Of a stretch of DNA of 64,000 nt, positions 1-7,170 are shown piece after piece. Source of the stretch: Marivita sp. (GTDB lineage Bacteria; Pseudomonadota; Alphaproteobacteria; Rhodobacterales; Rhodobacteraceae); the NCBI RefSeq assembly GCF_022763305.1, contig NZ_JALEGT010000019.1, forward strand, positions 1-64,000, in the 5' to 3' direction. The position numbers were made by a program, and so were the translations under genes. The notes beneath the pieces are model-generated. The model searched no databases, was not told the origin of the DNA, and saw only the letters and a list, made by a program, of their open reading frames with translations. Numbering within the stretch: position 1 is the stretch's first letter; each line of letters begins with the position of its first letter.

Positions 1-59
1 GCGATACCGTAACCGACAACTTCCGCGTCGTATCCCTAGAAAAATACAAAATCGTCTGA
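1..59 (+). CDS. C-terminal tail of an unidentified protein (partial)
   Basis: A reading frame that is open from the window edge ends in TGA at 57-59 and encodes the last 18 residues of a protein whose gene starts upstream of the window. The residues (DTVTDNFRVVSLEKYKIV) contain no motif I recognise. The rhodanese-like gene follows in the same direction after 83 bases, so the two may be co-transcribed. No function can be assigned. Confidence 0.4.
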   Translation, partial: DTVTDNFRVVSLEKYKIV

Positions 60-142
60 AACGACATCAGGTCAATTCAGGCGCATGAGTATATCGACAA
101 AAAAGAGCAGTGCCCGCACAAGCGAGGCCGATAGGTGGCACA

Positions 143-727
143 ATGGTATCAGTACGGCGCGCCGTCCTTGCAGCGGGTATTGCTGCAGGCAGTCCGTTGA
201 TCGCCCAATCCGCGGCGATCACCGAAGGTGCGAGCGCGTACTCGTTTACCATGAATGGCGTCGAGATGACGATCACGCGCAGCGGCCCGTCCTGCCCGTC
301 GTCCTGCATCCAGCCGATGAGTGCCGCAGCCGGGGTCGAAACGCTGGGCGAGCTTGAAGTCATCGGATTTCTGCAGAACGCAGTGAGCACCGGCACCGGG
401 CTTCTGGTCGATGTACGCATGCCCGGCACCTTTTCCTCGGGCTCGGTGCCTGGCGCGGTGAATGTGCCCGTCGCAACCTTTCTTCCCGAAAACCCCTATC
501 GCAATGATCTGCTGTCCGCTCTTGGGGTCAGCACGCCGGAAACTGCACCCGGTTTTGCCGGGGCCTTCACACTTGTGCTTTTTGGCAACGGACCCGATGA
601 CGCGGCAGCGCGGGATGCGATCACGCATCTTCTGGGCGCGGGATACCCGCCAAGCAAGATCAAGTATTACCGCGGCGGCGCCACGACCTGGAGCGCGCTT
701 GGCCTGAATATCTCGGTGGGACAATGA
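143..727 (+). CDS. secreted rhodanese-like protein lacking the catalytic Cys
   Basis: Product of 194 residues. I chose the ATG at 143 because an AGGTGG ribosome site lies just upstream and the protein then opens with a typical Sec signal peptide (residues 1-23). A CPSSC pair (Cys51, Cys55) follows, then a rhodanese fold with the usual DVR...GSVPGAVNVP stretch at about 90-109. In true rhodaneses the active-site loop carries a Cys after a hydrophobic strand. Here that strand (TLVLF) runs into GNGPDD, with Gly148 where the Cys should be, so sulfurtransferase activity is unlikely. Its stop overlaps the start of the LysM gene (ATGA), which suggests translational coupling and a shared envelope role. 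A binding or scaffold role, or redox work by the CPSSC pair, is inference. Confidence 0.75.
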   Translation: MVSVRRAVLAAGIAAGSPLIAQSAAITEGASAYSFTMNGVEMTITRSGPSCPSSCIQPMSAAAGVETLGELEVIGFLQNAVSTGTGLLVDVRMPGTFSSGSVPGAVNVPVATFLPENPYRNDLLSALGVSTPETAPGFAGAFTLVLFGNGPDDAAARDAITHLLGAGYPPSKIKYYRGGATTWSALGLNISVGQ

Positions 728-1377
728 CACAGACATCCAGAAGTGCGGGTTATATCCGGATGGCGCTCATGGGCACTGCCTTCATTGCCCTCACCATAGT
801 CCTCGTGGTGTTTCAGCCGGGTTCACCGCGCCACGCCCAGACCACCTTCGAACCCGACACCGCCACAACCGTCACACGCGTCGCCGACCCGCTGGAGACG
901 CCCCCCGTGGTGACGCCCCCCGCCCCGGCGGCCCCTGCCCCTGTCATCTCTGCGACACCTGCGCCGCTGCCACCGATTGCACCCACGGTGCGGTCAGGCG
1001 ATGATCCCACCAACATGCGCGACATGACGTTCAGCGCGATCTCGAACCTCAAATCCGTGACCACCGGCGAAGCGCCGGCACCGGGTCAGCCGGGCAGCCT
1101 TCTGCACAGCGTGGTCCAACGCAGCATCGCGAAGACCACACCTGCGCAAGCGTCACAGCCTCCGGTCACACAGATCGAACCGGTCAGCACCGCGACCCCA
1201 CGGATACCGACCACAGGCTCTTACTTCGTGCGTCCCGGCGACACGCTGCTCAGCATTGCCAAGGAAGTCTACGGCGACACGACGATGTCCTCCGAGATCT
1301 TTCGGCACAACACGAATATCCTCACCAGCCCGGACAGCCTGAAGCCCGGAATGGTGCTGAAACTGCCCACACCCTGA
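724..1377 (+). CDS. membrane-anchored LysM domain protein
   Basis: Product of 217 residues. One membrane segment (about residues 12-31) is followed by a long linker rich in Pro, Ala and Thr (about 40-155). The C-terminal LysM domain (about 165-216) begins SYFVRPGDTLLSIAKEVYGD and ends in GMVLKLP, as is normal for the family. LysM domains bind the glycan strands of peptidoglycan, so the protein probably spans from the inner membrane to the cell wall. The start codon overlaps the stop of the rhodanese-like gene by four bases, so the two are likely translated together. No catalytic domain is visible. The gene is followed by the probable 6S RNA region. Confidence 0.8.
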   Translation: MTQTSRSAGYIRMALMGTAFIALTIVLVVFQPGSPRHAQTTFEPDTATTVTRVADPLETPPVVTPPAPAAPAPVISATPAPLPPIAPTVRSGDDPTNMRDMTFSAISNLKSVTTGEAPAPGQPGSLLHSVVQRSIAKTTPAQASQPPVTQIEPVSTATPRIPTTGSYFVRPGDTLLSIAKEVYGDTTMSSEIFRHNTNILTSPDSLKPGMVLKLPTP

Positions 1378-1510
1378 CCCCAACATCTGGGCGTTCGCGC
1401 TACAGTTGGAAAAAGTCAACCGCACCTCACCTAAATGTTGACCGGTGCGAATCACTATGGCACAACAGTGCCAGACTTCGTGACTTGCTTTCAAAGTGAC
1501 CACGGAACGG

Positions 1511-1724
1511 GGGATGTTCAGGTGTTATTGAGTACCCAAGTATCTGCGACCTTGGCTTTTTCGGGCCTCTGGGCGTTCGAGAACACCGCACGAAACGACC
1601 ACCAAGACCTCGAAGACCCCTCGGGCGCTCCCTCGCGCCACCATCGACGTAAGGTATAGCAAGGACCTGAACACAGGCGAGATATATCGAGCAGCCTTAG
1701 AGGTCCTTCGGGACCTCTTTTTTT
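1511..1724 (+). ncRNA. ssrS: probable 6S RNA (ssrS) including its terminator
   Basis: No credible protein gene lies between 1378 and 1727. The stretch folds as one long imperfect hairpin: GTTCAGGT (1516-1523) pairs with ACCTGAAC (1665-1672), GTACC (1532-1536) pairs with GGTAT (1653-1657) through one G-U pair, and TTCGAG (1576-1581) pairs with CTCGAA (1609-1614). Large unpaired stretches sit between these stems. A closing stem, a central bubble, a total of about 160 bases and a terminator just downstream fit 6S RNA, which binds sigma-70 RNA polymerase as an open-promoter mimic. I identified it by structure and size, not by alignment, and the exact 5' end is a guess. Bases 1378-1510 hold nothing I can name; a TTGACC at 1438-1443 lacks a good -10 partner. 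Confidence 0.6.
1700..1724 (+). terminator. Rho-independent terminator of the 6S-like RNA
   Basis: A perfect 7-bp stem (GAGGTCC/GGACCTC) closed by a UUCG tetraloop is followed directly by seven T residues. The T run ends three bases before the zapE stop codon on the other strand. It is only on the plus strand, so it ends the RNA and not zapE. Confidence 0.9.
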
Positions 1725-1727
1725 GCC

Positions 1728-2786
1728 TTACGCCTCGCCCCAACCCTCGGCCTGCATCTCTCGCAGACGGCTGGCCGTGCGTTCGAACTCAAAGGTTCCG
1801 GTACCTTCGATATAAAGCATTTCCGGTTCCGCAGCGGCCGACACGATCAACCGCACCTTCGCCTCATAAAGCGCGTCAATCAGTGTCACAAAGCGCTTTG
1901 CCTCGTTGAAGTTGCTGCGGCTCAGGCGCGGGATGTCTTCGATGATCAGCACCCGCACCGCATCGGCCAGCGCAAGGTAATCAGCCGGTCCCAGCATGCG
2001 TCCGCACAGGTCATAGAACTTCGCCCGCGCCACACTGTTGTGAAAACGCGGAAGCTCGATCTGGCGGCCCTGCACATGCAGCGTCAGACTGTGCTGTTCG
2101 CCGCCGGTCAGCTCCTGCCAGATGCGGTTGATCTCGTCCTTGGCCGCCGCATCGTTCGGCGTGAAATAGACCTGCGCCCCCGCCAGCCGATCCTGCCGGT
2201 AATCGGTGGGTGACGCCAGTTCATGCACCACCATGCGGGTCTTGAGCATGTCGATGAGGGGCAGGAAAATCTGGCGGTTCAGACCATCCTTGTAAAGATC
2301 ATCCGGCACCCGGTTCGACGTGGTCACCACCACAACGCCCGCAGCGAACAGCTTTTCGAACAGCCGTCCGACGATCATCGCGTCGGTTATGTCGGTGATC
2401 TGCATTTCGTCGAAGGCCAGCAACCGCACCGAGTCCGACACAGATTTCGCCACCGGCTTGATCGCGTCTTCGACGCCGTCCTGCCGGGCCTTGTGAATGG
2501 CCGCGTGGATCTCCTGCATGAAGGCATGGAAATGCACCCGTCGCGCCGGGACGGTCAGGCTCTCGACGAAGAGATCCATGAGCATCGACTTGCCGCGCCC
2601 GACCCCTCCCCAGAGATACAGCCCCTTGGGTGGCTCAGGGGCCTTGCGGAACAGCCCCTTCTTCACCGGTTCGGCCAGCGCGGTGCGGATGCGCTCGAAC
2701 TCGGGCAGCGCCGCTTCCTGCGCGGGATCGCGGGTCAGCGATCCATCAGCCACACGCGCGGCATAGATGTCAGGCAAGGTCGTCAT
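1728..2786 (-). CDS. zapE: cell division protein ZapE / AFG1-like ATPase
   Basis: Product of 352 residues, the usual length for bacterial AFG1/ZapE proteins. The Walker A motif GGVGRGKS lies at residues 60-67 and the Walker B motif LLAFDEMQI at 122-130, with Asp126 and Glu127. Further AFG1 features include the VVTTSNRVPDDLYKDGLNR sensor segment and a conserved C-terminal region. In E. coli, ZapE binds FtsZ and acts in late cell division; mitochondrial relatives take part in protein quality control. It is probably co-transcribed with the DUF2794 gene 41 bases upstream. The alternative name "AFG1 family ATPase" is equally safe; the division role here is by homology. Confidence 0.93.
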   Translation of the reverse strand: MTTLPDIYAARVADGSLTRDPAQEAALPEFERIRTALAEPVKKGLFRKAPEPPKGLYLWGGVGRGKSMLMDLFVESLTVPARRVHFHAFMQEIHAAIHKARQDGVEDAIKPVAKSVSDSVRLLAFDEMQITDITDAMIVGRLFEKLFAAGVVVVTTSNRVPDDLYKDGLNRQIFLPLIDMLKTRMVVHELASPTDYRQDRLAGAQVYFTPNDAAAKDEINRIWQELTGGEQHSLTLHVQGRQIELPRFHNSVARAKFYDLCGRMLGPADYLALADAVRVLIIEDIPRLSRSNFNEAKRFVTLIDALYEAKVRLIVSAAAEPEMLYIEGTGTFEFERTASRLREMQAEGWGEA

Positions 2787-2827
2787 GACCGCCGATTACC
2801 GCGTCTGTGCGGGTTTGTGGAGAGGCG

Positions 2828-3169
2828 TTATTCGACCGCGCGGATCAATTTGCGTTCGAGCACCCGCAGCACCGTGCGCAGATCATGCCCTCGCTTGAGC
2901 ACCTGCCCATCCATGCCGATCACCGCGTACTGCCCCTGCCGGTTGCGCAGCTTGGGATGCTTTTCGATGCGGTAGAGCGGGTTCTCGGCGGTGCGCCGGA
3001 AGACCGAAAACACGGCCATGTCCTTGAGCGTGGAAATCCCGTAATCGCGCCATTCGCCAGCAGCCACCATGCGCCCATAGAGCGACAATATCACGTTGAG
3101 CTCGGTCCGGTGAAAAGCCACCTGTTCGGGCGTCGAAAGCGGTGTCGGGAACGGCGTGATACTGTTCAT
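2828..3169 (-). CDS. DUF2794 family protein
   Basis: Product of 113 residues matching the short alphaproteobacterial DUF2794 family in length and pattern: an N-terminal helix with FHRTELNVILSLYGRMVAAGEWRDYG, a central FRRTAENPLYRIEKHPKL strand, and a C-terminal LKRGHDLRTVLRVLERK. It has no signal peptide or membrane segment and is probably cytoplasmic. No biochemical role is known for the family. The gene lies 41 bases upstream of zapE on the same strand, so the pair is a likely operon. Confidence 0.85.
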   Translation of the reverse strand: MNSITPFPTPLSTPEQVAFHRTELNVILSLYGRMVAAGEWRDYGISTLKDMAVFSVFRRTAENPLYRIEKHPKLRNRQGQYAVIGMDGQVLKRGHDLRTVLRVLERKLIRAVE

Positions 3170-3475
3170 ATCTCATGATGTGGTCAGGCTCGCGGGTAAA
3201 TCAAGCGTTTTGAAGACCGCCGCCCGACAGCGTGGCAAATCCGTCTTGCGTGTGGCCCATGAGCAGAGTTTCGCAGCGAACGTGGCCCAAAGTTTGATCG
3301 AAAGCGCCATCGGGTGTAGTGTTGCGGTCCCAGGCGATGGCAGCCGTCGCGCGAGGCGGGGCTGCGGGGCCGGTTCGATCCAGCCGACGGATGCCGGTCG
3401 GGCAGGCTGCACGCCCGGCACAGAAATTCGGTCCGGTTGGACGCCTCATCGCCGCACGGCACAGGAGGACATGCC
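3170..3475. other. divergent intergenic region without a visible gene
   Basis: These 306 bases separate the DUF2794-zapE unit (minus strand) from a small plus-strand gene, so promoters for both must lie here. Short open frames on both strands have no ribosome site and no recognisable product. I found no clear promoter, repeat or RNA structure. Confidence 0.5.
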
Positions 3476-3658
3476 ATGGACATGGTCAAAGCCAGCGAAA
3501 TCGCACGGGCGCTCTACCGCGCTCATGGAGACAGAGCCGAGGCGGAAGCCGCGCAGCGTGAGAATGAATTCACCGATGCCGGCAACATGGACGAGGCCGC
3601 CTATTGGCGCTCGATCCGGGGCAGCATCCGTCAGATGCGCGGCGCGAACCAGAGCTGA
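3476..3658 (+). CDS. small helical protein of unknown function
   Basis: Product of 60 residues. The ATG at 3476 has a strong AGGAGG site ending seven bases upstream, which is the main reason to call this short gene. The sequence is charged and helical (ASEIARALYRAHGDRAEAEA, then DEAAYWRSIRGSIRQM), with no Cys, membrane segment or signal peptide. It resembles the small conserved cytoplasmic proteins of Rhodobacteraceae without an assigned role. An in-frame upstream ATG at 3437 exists but has no ribosome site. It stands alone between the zapE and imuB transcription units. Confidence 0.7.
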   Translation: MDMVKASEIARALYRAHGDRAEAEAAQRENEFTDAGNMDEAAYWRSIRGSIRQMRGANQS

Positions 3659-3705
3659 ACCAACGCCTTGACCGCAAAGGCCTGACAGGTCCGGTCCGGA
3701 CCCAA

Positions 3706-3723
3706 TGTTTCGCGCGCGAAACA
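3706..3723. repeat. 18-bp perfect palindrome downstream of the small protein gene
   Basis: TGTTTCGCGCGCGAAACA is its own reverse complement. It lies 47 bases after the small gene and between two convergent units. A second, imperfect hairpin (AAAGG...CCTTT) follows at about 3724-3746. It may act as a shared terminator, although there is no long T run. Confidence 0.6.
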
Positions 3724-3841
3724 AAAGGACCGGATCGGGCCTTTTAACCTTTGGTTAATGCATAGACGTTCCGAGATGGGCGGGCTCTTTTCTTTGAAGA
3801 AAACCGAAATGCGTCAAAGCATTTCGCCCGGCCACGCCAGG

Positions 3842-5509
3842 TCACGCAAAGGCCCCTTGGCAGAACCATCCCGAGGATTTTGCGGCCCCATGCGCATAGA
3901 AAAGCCAAAGGCGGTGCCCCTCATCGGTGATCACGTCCCAATAGTCGCGTTGCCCACTGCGCCACGCGGGGTCGTCCAGCCACCATTCCGGCGCAATGCG
4001 TTCGGGGCCACGGGTGCTGTGCACCTTGTGATCCCTGCCACGCCAGCGAAACACGTCAGGAAGGCGCGGCACATCCGGGATCATCACCGGCTCCGGCGGC
4101 CACATCCGCAGCGGGCGCGGTTTGGTGGGGCGGGGCCAGTCCGTCACCGGATCGGACCAGGCGGCCGCCACGGTGATCCATGTCTTGTCCGGGATGTGGC
4201 TGTCGGCAGGCTGCACGCGGGTGATCGCCTCGACCCCGAGCCGTGTGCCCAGCCGCCCGATCAACGTATCCAGCGTTCCGGGCTTCGGTCCCGCCATACG
4301 CGCGCGGCCCGCCTCGGCCGCCTCGAGATGGCCTGACGCGGTGCGCAGGTGGATGGGTTCGTGAAGCACCGCCTCAAGCCGCAGCATGTCGATGCCATAG
4401 CCCGCATCCAGATCCTCGACCTTGAGCCGCAGCAGCGGGCGGATGTGATGGGGATCGTCCGAGGGCTTGGCCATCGTGACATTCATCCACTGCATCGTGC
4501 CATCGGCGCGGTACGCCTCGAACCGGAGCGTGCGTGCGCCGCGTCCCTTCTTGCGCAGCGCCTCGCAGAGCCGGGGCAGCATCCGGTCGATGGCGGCCAT
4601 CACGTCGTCTTCCAGACCGATGGGATCGGGCAGGCTCAGGCGGGTGGCAAAGCGGTCGGGCGGCGGGGCCGGGCTGACGGGTTCGGGCAGCGCACCCAGC
4701 GCCTGATCGAGCCGTGCCACCAACCCGCGCCCGAAACGCCGGGCCAGCCCGGCGCGGGGTTGCGCGACCAGGTCTTTCACCCGGCGCAGGCCAAGGCGCG
4801 ACAGTTGCGCCATCGTGTGTTGCTCAAGCCGCAGCGCGGCAATCGGCAGCGGGGCCAGCGCGTCATAGGTCTTGCCGGGGGCCGCGATGCGCGCGCGCGC
4901 CTGCACCGGGGCCAGCGTGACCGAAGGGGCCGCACCGCCGCGTTCCCAGTGCCGCCGCTTGCCCGCGCGGGAGCGGGTCGCGCGGGCCTCCTGGTCGATG
5001 GCGTCGCCGTTGCGATGGTGATCCCTCCCCTGCCCGCCGCCGAACCGCGCCAGCGCCCAGGCCCCGCCGAGCGTGTCGGCGATGCCAAGCTGCACCGAAA
5101 GACCCAGATCGGTACAATCCTGTTCGACCTGAAGCGCGAGCTGTTCCTCACCACCGAACAGATGCGCACATCCCGTCAGATCGACCACCAGCGCATCGGG
5201 TTCTTCGCGCGCGACCCATGGGGAAAACTTGCCCGCCCAACGGTGCAGCACGCCCAGAAACGCCGCCTCAGCATGGGGGTTCGACAGCCGGGTGAGCAGG
5301 TCCGCGCACATGGCGTGGGCATCGCGGAGCGGCTGGCCTTCATAAAGCCCGGACGCCTGTGCGAGCGGAGAGAGCGAGGCGAGAACCTGCGCCTGCCCCA
5401 CATCGCGCACCACCGCAAAGGGCACCTCCCCCAGATTGGGGTCGCGCCGGATATGGCGTTCGGCGGCCAGCCGGGGAAACCAGATGGACAGGATGCGACG
5501 GTTGGGCAT
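3842..5509 (-). CDS. imuB: ImuB-type Y-family DNA polymerase-like protein (orphan)
   Basis: Product of 555 residues. The N-terminus (RRILSIWFPRLAAERH) and the palm segment VVDLTGCAHLFGGEEQL at about 109-125 are characteristic of ImuB, in which the catalytic SIDE motif of active Y-family polymerases is replaced; the family is regarded as a polymerase-dead adaptor. A low-complexity basic stretch of about 40 residues (GDAIDQEARATRSRAGKRR) follows, then thumb and little-finger regions. ImuB normally works with ImuA and DnaE2 as an SOS mutasome encoded imuA-imuB-dnaE2. Here neither partner is adjacent: upstream is an I78 inhibitor gene and downstream a small gene on the other strand. A perfect SOS box lies 20 bases before the start, so DNA damage probably induces it. 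Confidence 0.88.
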   Translation of the reverse strand: MPNRRILSIWFPRLAAERHIRRDPNLGEVPFAVVRDVGQAQVLASLSPLAQASGLYEGQPLRDAHAMCADLLTRLSNPHAEAAFLGVLHRWAGKFSPWVAREEPDALVVDLTGCAHLFGGEEQLALQVEQDCTDLGLSVQLGIADTLGGAWALARFGGGQGRDHHRNGDAIDQEARATRSRAGKRRHWERGGAAPSVTLAPVQARARIAAPGKTYDALAPLPIAALRLEQHTMAQLSRLGLRRVKDLVAQPRAGLARRFGRGLVARLDQALGALPEPVSPAPPPDRFATRLSLPDPIGLEDDVMAAIDRMLPRLCEALRKKGRGARTLRFEAYRADGTMQWMNVTMAKPSDDPHHIRPLLRLKVEDLDAGYGIDMLRLEAVLHEPIHLRTASGHLEAAEAGRARMAGPKPGTLDTLIGRLGTRLGVEAITRVQPADSHIPDKTWITVAAAWSDPVTDWPRPTKPRPLRMWPPEPVMIPDVPRLPDVFRWRGRDHKVHSTRGPERIAPEWWLDDPAWRSGQRDYWDVITDEGHRLWLFYAHGAAKSSGWFCQGAFA

Positions 5510-5528
5510 GAGATTCGTGGCAGCACAT

Positions 5529-5543
5529 GTTCTTCTTTTGTTC
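5529..5543 (-). promoter_or_regulatory. LexA/SOS operator of imuB
   Basis: GTTC-N7-GTTC, read on the plus strand (GTTC at 5529-5532 and 5540-5543), is the established alphaproteobacterial LexA box. It lies 20-34 bases upstream of the imuB start and abuts a TATATA element that could be the minus-strand -10 sequence, so bound LexA would block the promoter. Confidence 0.85.
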
Positions 5544-5594
5544 TATATATCCTTGACGCCCGACGAGTCGAGATCCCAGCGCACCGCGCCGTGA

Positions 5595-5861
5595 TCAGCC
5601 GCAGTAGATGCGCACCACCGCGCCGCTGTCATTCAGTGCAAAATTGACCCGGTCGCCCCGGTAATCCATCGTCATCGGATCGCCCGGCCCCAGAATACGG
5701 TGCGGTTGGGTGAAGGCGATGTTTTCCAGTTGCGACCGTTGAAGGCCCATCAGGTGGGCCATCTCTTCGGCCCCACAGGACTCGGCCGGCTTTTCCGCAA
5801 CGGTAGCTTCCTGACAGGCCACAAGCGCCAGACACGCACCAAGCATCACGTAGAATCGCAT
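5595..5861 (-). CDS. I78-family peptidase inhibitor lipoprotein
   Basis: Product of 88 residues from the ATG at 5861, which has a GAAAGG site about eight bases upstream. A longer in-frame start would give an implausible leader. The N-terminus ([16 protein letters not shown]) is a lipoprotein signal with lipobox LVAC, so the mature protein is lipid-anchored at Cys16. The C-terminus fits the I78 inhibitor family: [32 protein letters not shown] and the terminal VVRIYCG. Such proteins inhibit serine peptidases such as elastase, or protect the periplasm from stray peptidases. It lies head-to-head with the formaldehyde dehydrogenase gene, and the 88 bases between them must hold both promoters. Confidence 0.8.
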   Translation of the reverse strand: MRFYVMLGACLALVACQEATVAEKPAESCGAEEMAHLMGLQRSQLENIAFTQPHRILGPGDPMTMDYRGDRVNFALNDSGAVVRIYCG

Positions 5862-5949
5862 AGAGAAACCTTTCAAATATCCAAGCCAATGCTTGCAAAC
5901 CGGACGCTTTCCCGCAAGGTTTCGGAAAAACCAACGAGGGAGAGTCATC

Positions 5950-7062
5950 ATGCGCACCCGTGCCGCCGTTGCCGTTCAGGCCGGAAAACCTTTGGAAATC
6001 ATGGATGTGAACCTTGACGGCCCCCGCGCCGGAGAGGTGCTGGTCGAAATCAGGGCCACGGGCATCTGCCACACCGACGAATTCACCCTGTCCGGCGCCG
6101 ACCCCGAGGGGCTGTTTCCCGCGATTCTGGGCCATGAAGGCGCGGGCGTCGTCGTCGAGGTGGGCGAAGGCGTCACCAGCCTGAAACCGGGCGATCACGT
6201 GATCCCGCTTTACACCCCGGAATGCCGGGAATGCGAATACTGCCTGCATCCCAAGACGAACCTCTGTCAGGCGATCCGCAGCACGCAGGGACAGGGCCTG
6301 ATGCCGGATGGCACCAGCCGGTTCTCGATGCTCGATGGGACGCCGATCCTGCATTACATGGGCTGTTCGACCTTTTCGAACCACACGGTCCTGCCGGAAA
6401 TCGCGCTGGCCAAGATCCGCGAGGACGCGCCTTTCGACAAGGTGTGTTACATCGGCTGTGGCGTGACCACCGGCATCGGCGCGGTGATCAACACGGCCAA
6501 GGTCGAGATCGGCAGCCGCGCCGTGGTGTTCGGTCTGGGGGGCATCGGGCTCAACGTCATTCAGGGCCTGCGTCTGGCGGGTGCCGATCAGATCGTCGGT
6601 GTGGACCTCAACCCTGACAAGGTGCCGATGGCGGAACGCTTTGGGATGACGCATTTCGTCAACCCCAAGGAGGTCGAGGGCGATCTGGTGCCGTATCTCG
6701 TGAACCTGACCAAGGGCGGCGCGGATTACACCTTTGACGCCACCGGCAACGTCAAGGTCATGCGCGATGCGTTGGAATGTGCCCACAAGGGGTGGGGCGA
6801 GAGCATCATCATCGGTGTGGCCCCGGCCGGTGCCGAAATCAGCACGCGGCCCTTCCAGCTTGTCACCGGACGGACGTGGAAAGGCACGGCCTTTGGCGGT
6901 GCACGCGGTCGCACGGATGTGCCCAAGATCGTCGACTGGTACATGGAGGGCAAGATCGAGATCGATCCGATGATCACCCACACCATGCCTCTGGATGACA
7001 TCAACAAAGGCTTCGACCTGATGCATGCGGGGGAAAGCATCCGCTCGGTCGTCGTATACTAA
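5950..7062 (+). CDS. S-(hydroxymethyl)glutathione dehydrogenase / class III alcohol dehydrogenase
   Basis: Product of 370 residues, counted from the ATG at 5950, which follows a GAGGGAGAG site. It is a zinc-dependent medium-chain dehydrogenase. Catalytic zinc ligands are Cys40, His62 (GHEGAG) and Cys170; the structural zinc Cys residues are 92, 95, 98 and 106 ([16 protein letters not shown]). The NAD Rossmann motif GLGGIG lies at 195-200. Class III marks include [17 protein letters not shown] and the CRECEYC region. The enzyme oxidises S-hydroxymethylglutathione, the spontaneous adduct of formaldehyde and glutathione, and usually also reduces S-nitrosoglutathione. No S-formylglutathione hydrolase gene is adjacent. 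The next gene encodes a gamma-glutamyltransferase, another glutathione enzyme. Confidence 0.93.
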   Translation: MRTRAAVAVQAGKPLEIMDVNLDGPRAGEVLVEIRATGICHTDEFTLSGADPEGLFPAILGHEGAGVVVEVGEGVTSLKPGDHVIPLYTPECRECEYCLHPKTNLCQAIRSTQGQGLMPDGTSRFSMLDGTPILHYMGCSTFSNHTVLPEIALAKIREDAPFDKVCYIGCGVTTGIGAVINTAKVEIGSRAVVFGLGGIGLNVIQGLRLAGADQIVGVDLNPDKVPMAERFGMTHFVNPKEVEGDLVPYLVNLTKGGADYTFDATGNVKVMRDALECAHKGWGESIIIGVAPAGAEISTRPFQLVTGRTWKGTAFGGARGRTDVPKIVDWYMEGKIEIDPMITHTMPLDDINKGFDLMHAGESIRSVVVY

Positions 7063-7071
7063 GCTATTTGA

Positions 7072-7092
7072 CCGGGGGCGCCATGCCCCCGG
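7072..7092 (+). terminator. possible terminator after the formaldehyde dehydrogenase gene
   Basis: An 8-bp GC-rich stem (CCGGGGGC/GCCCCCGG) with a five-base loop begins nine bases after the stop codon. There is no T run after it, so intrinsic termination may be weak or Rho-assisted. Confidence 0.45.
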
Positions 7093-7170
7093 CCTGACCC
7101 GGATTTACGTTTCCATCCCGCGCGGCCCGTTCCGCGCGCAGCTTTTCATTTCGAAAAAGGAGTTGAGGTC

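Noticed and set aside
1438-1466. A sigma-70 promoter (TTGACC) for the 6S-like RNA
   Set aside because: No acceptable -10 sequence lies at the right spacing, and it is too far from the predicted 5' end.
3744-3758. A TTAA-N7-TTAA match to the CtrA box
   Set aside because: It sits between two genes that both end towards it, so no start codon lies downstream. Probably chance in an AT-rich spot.
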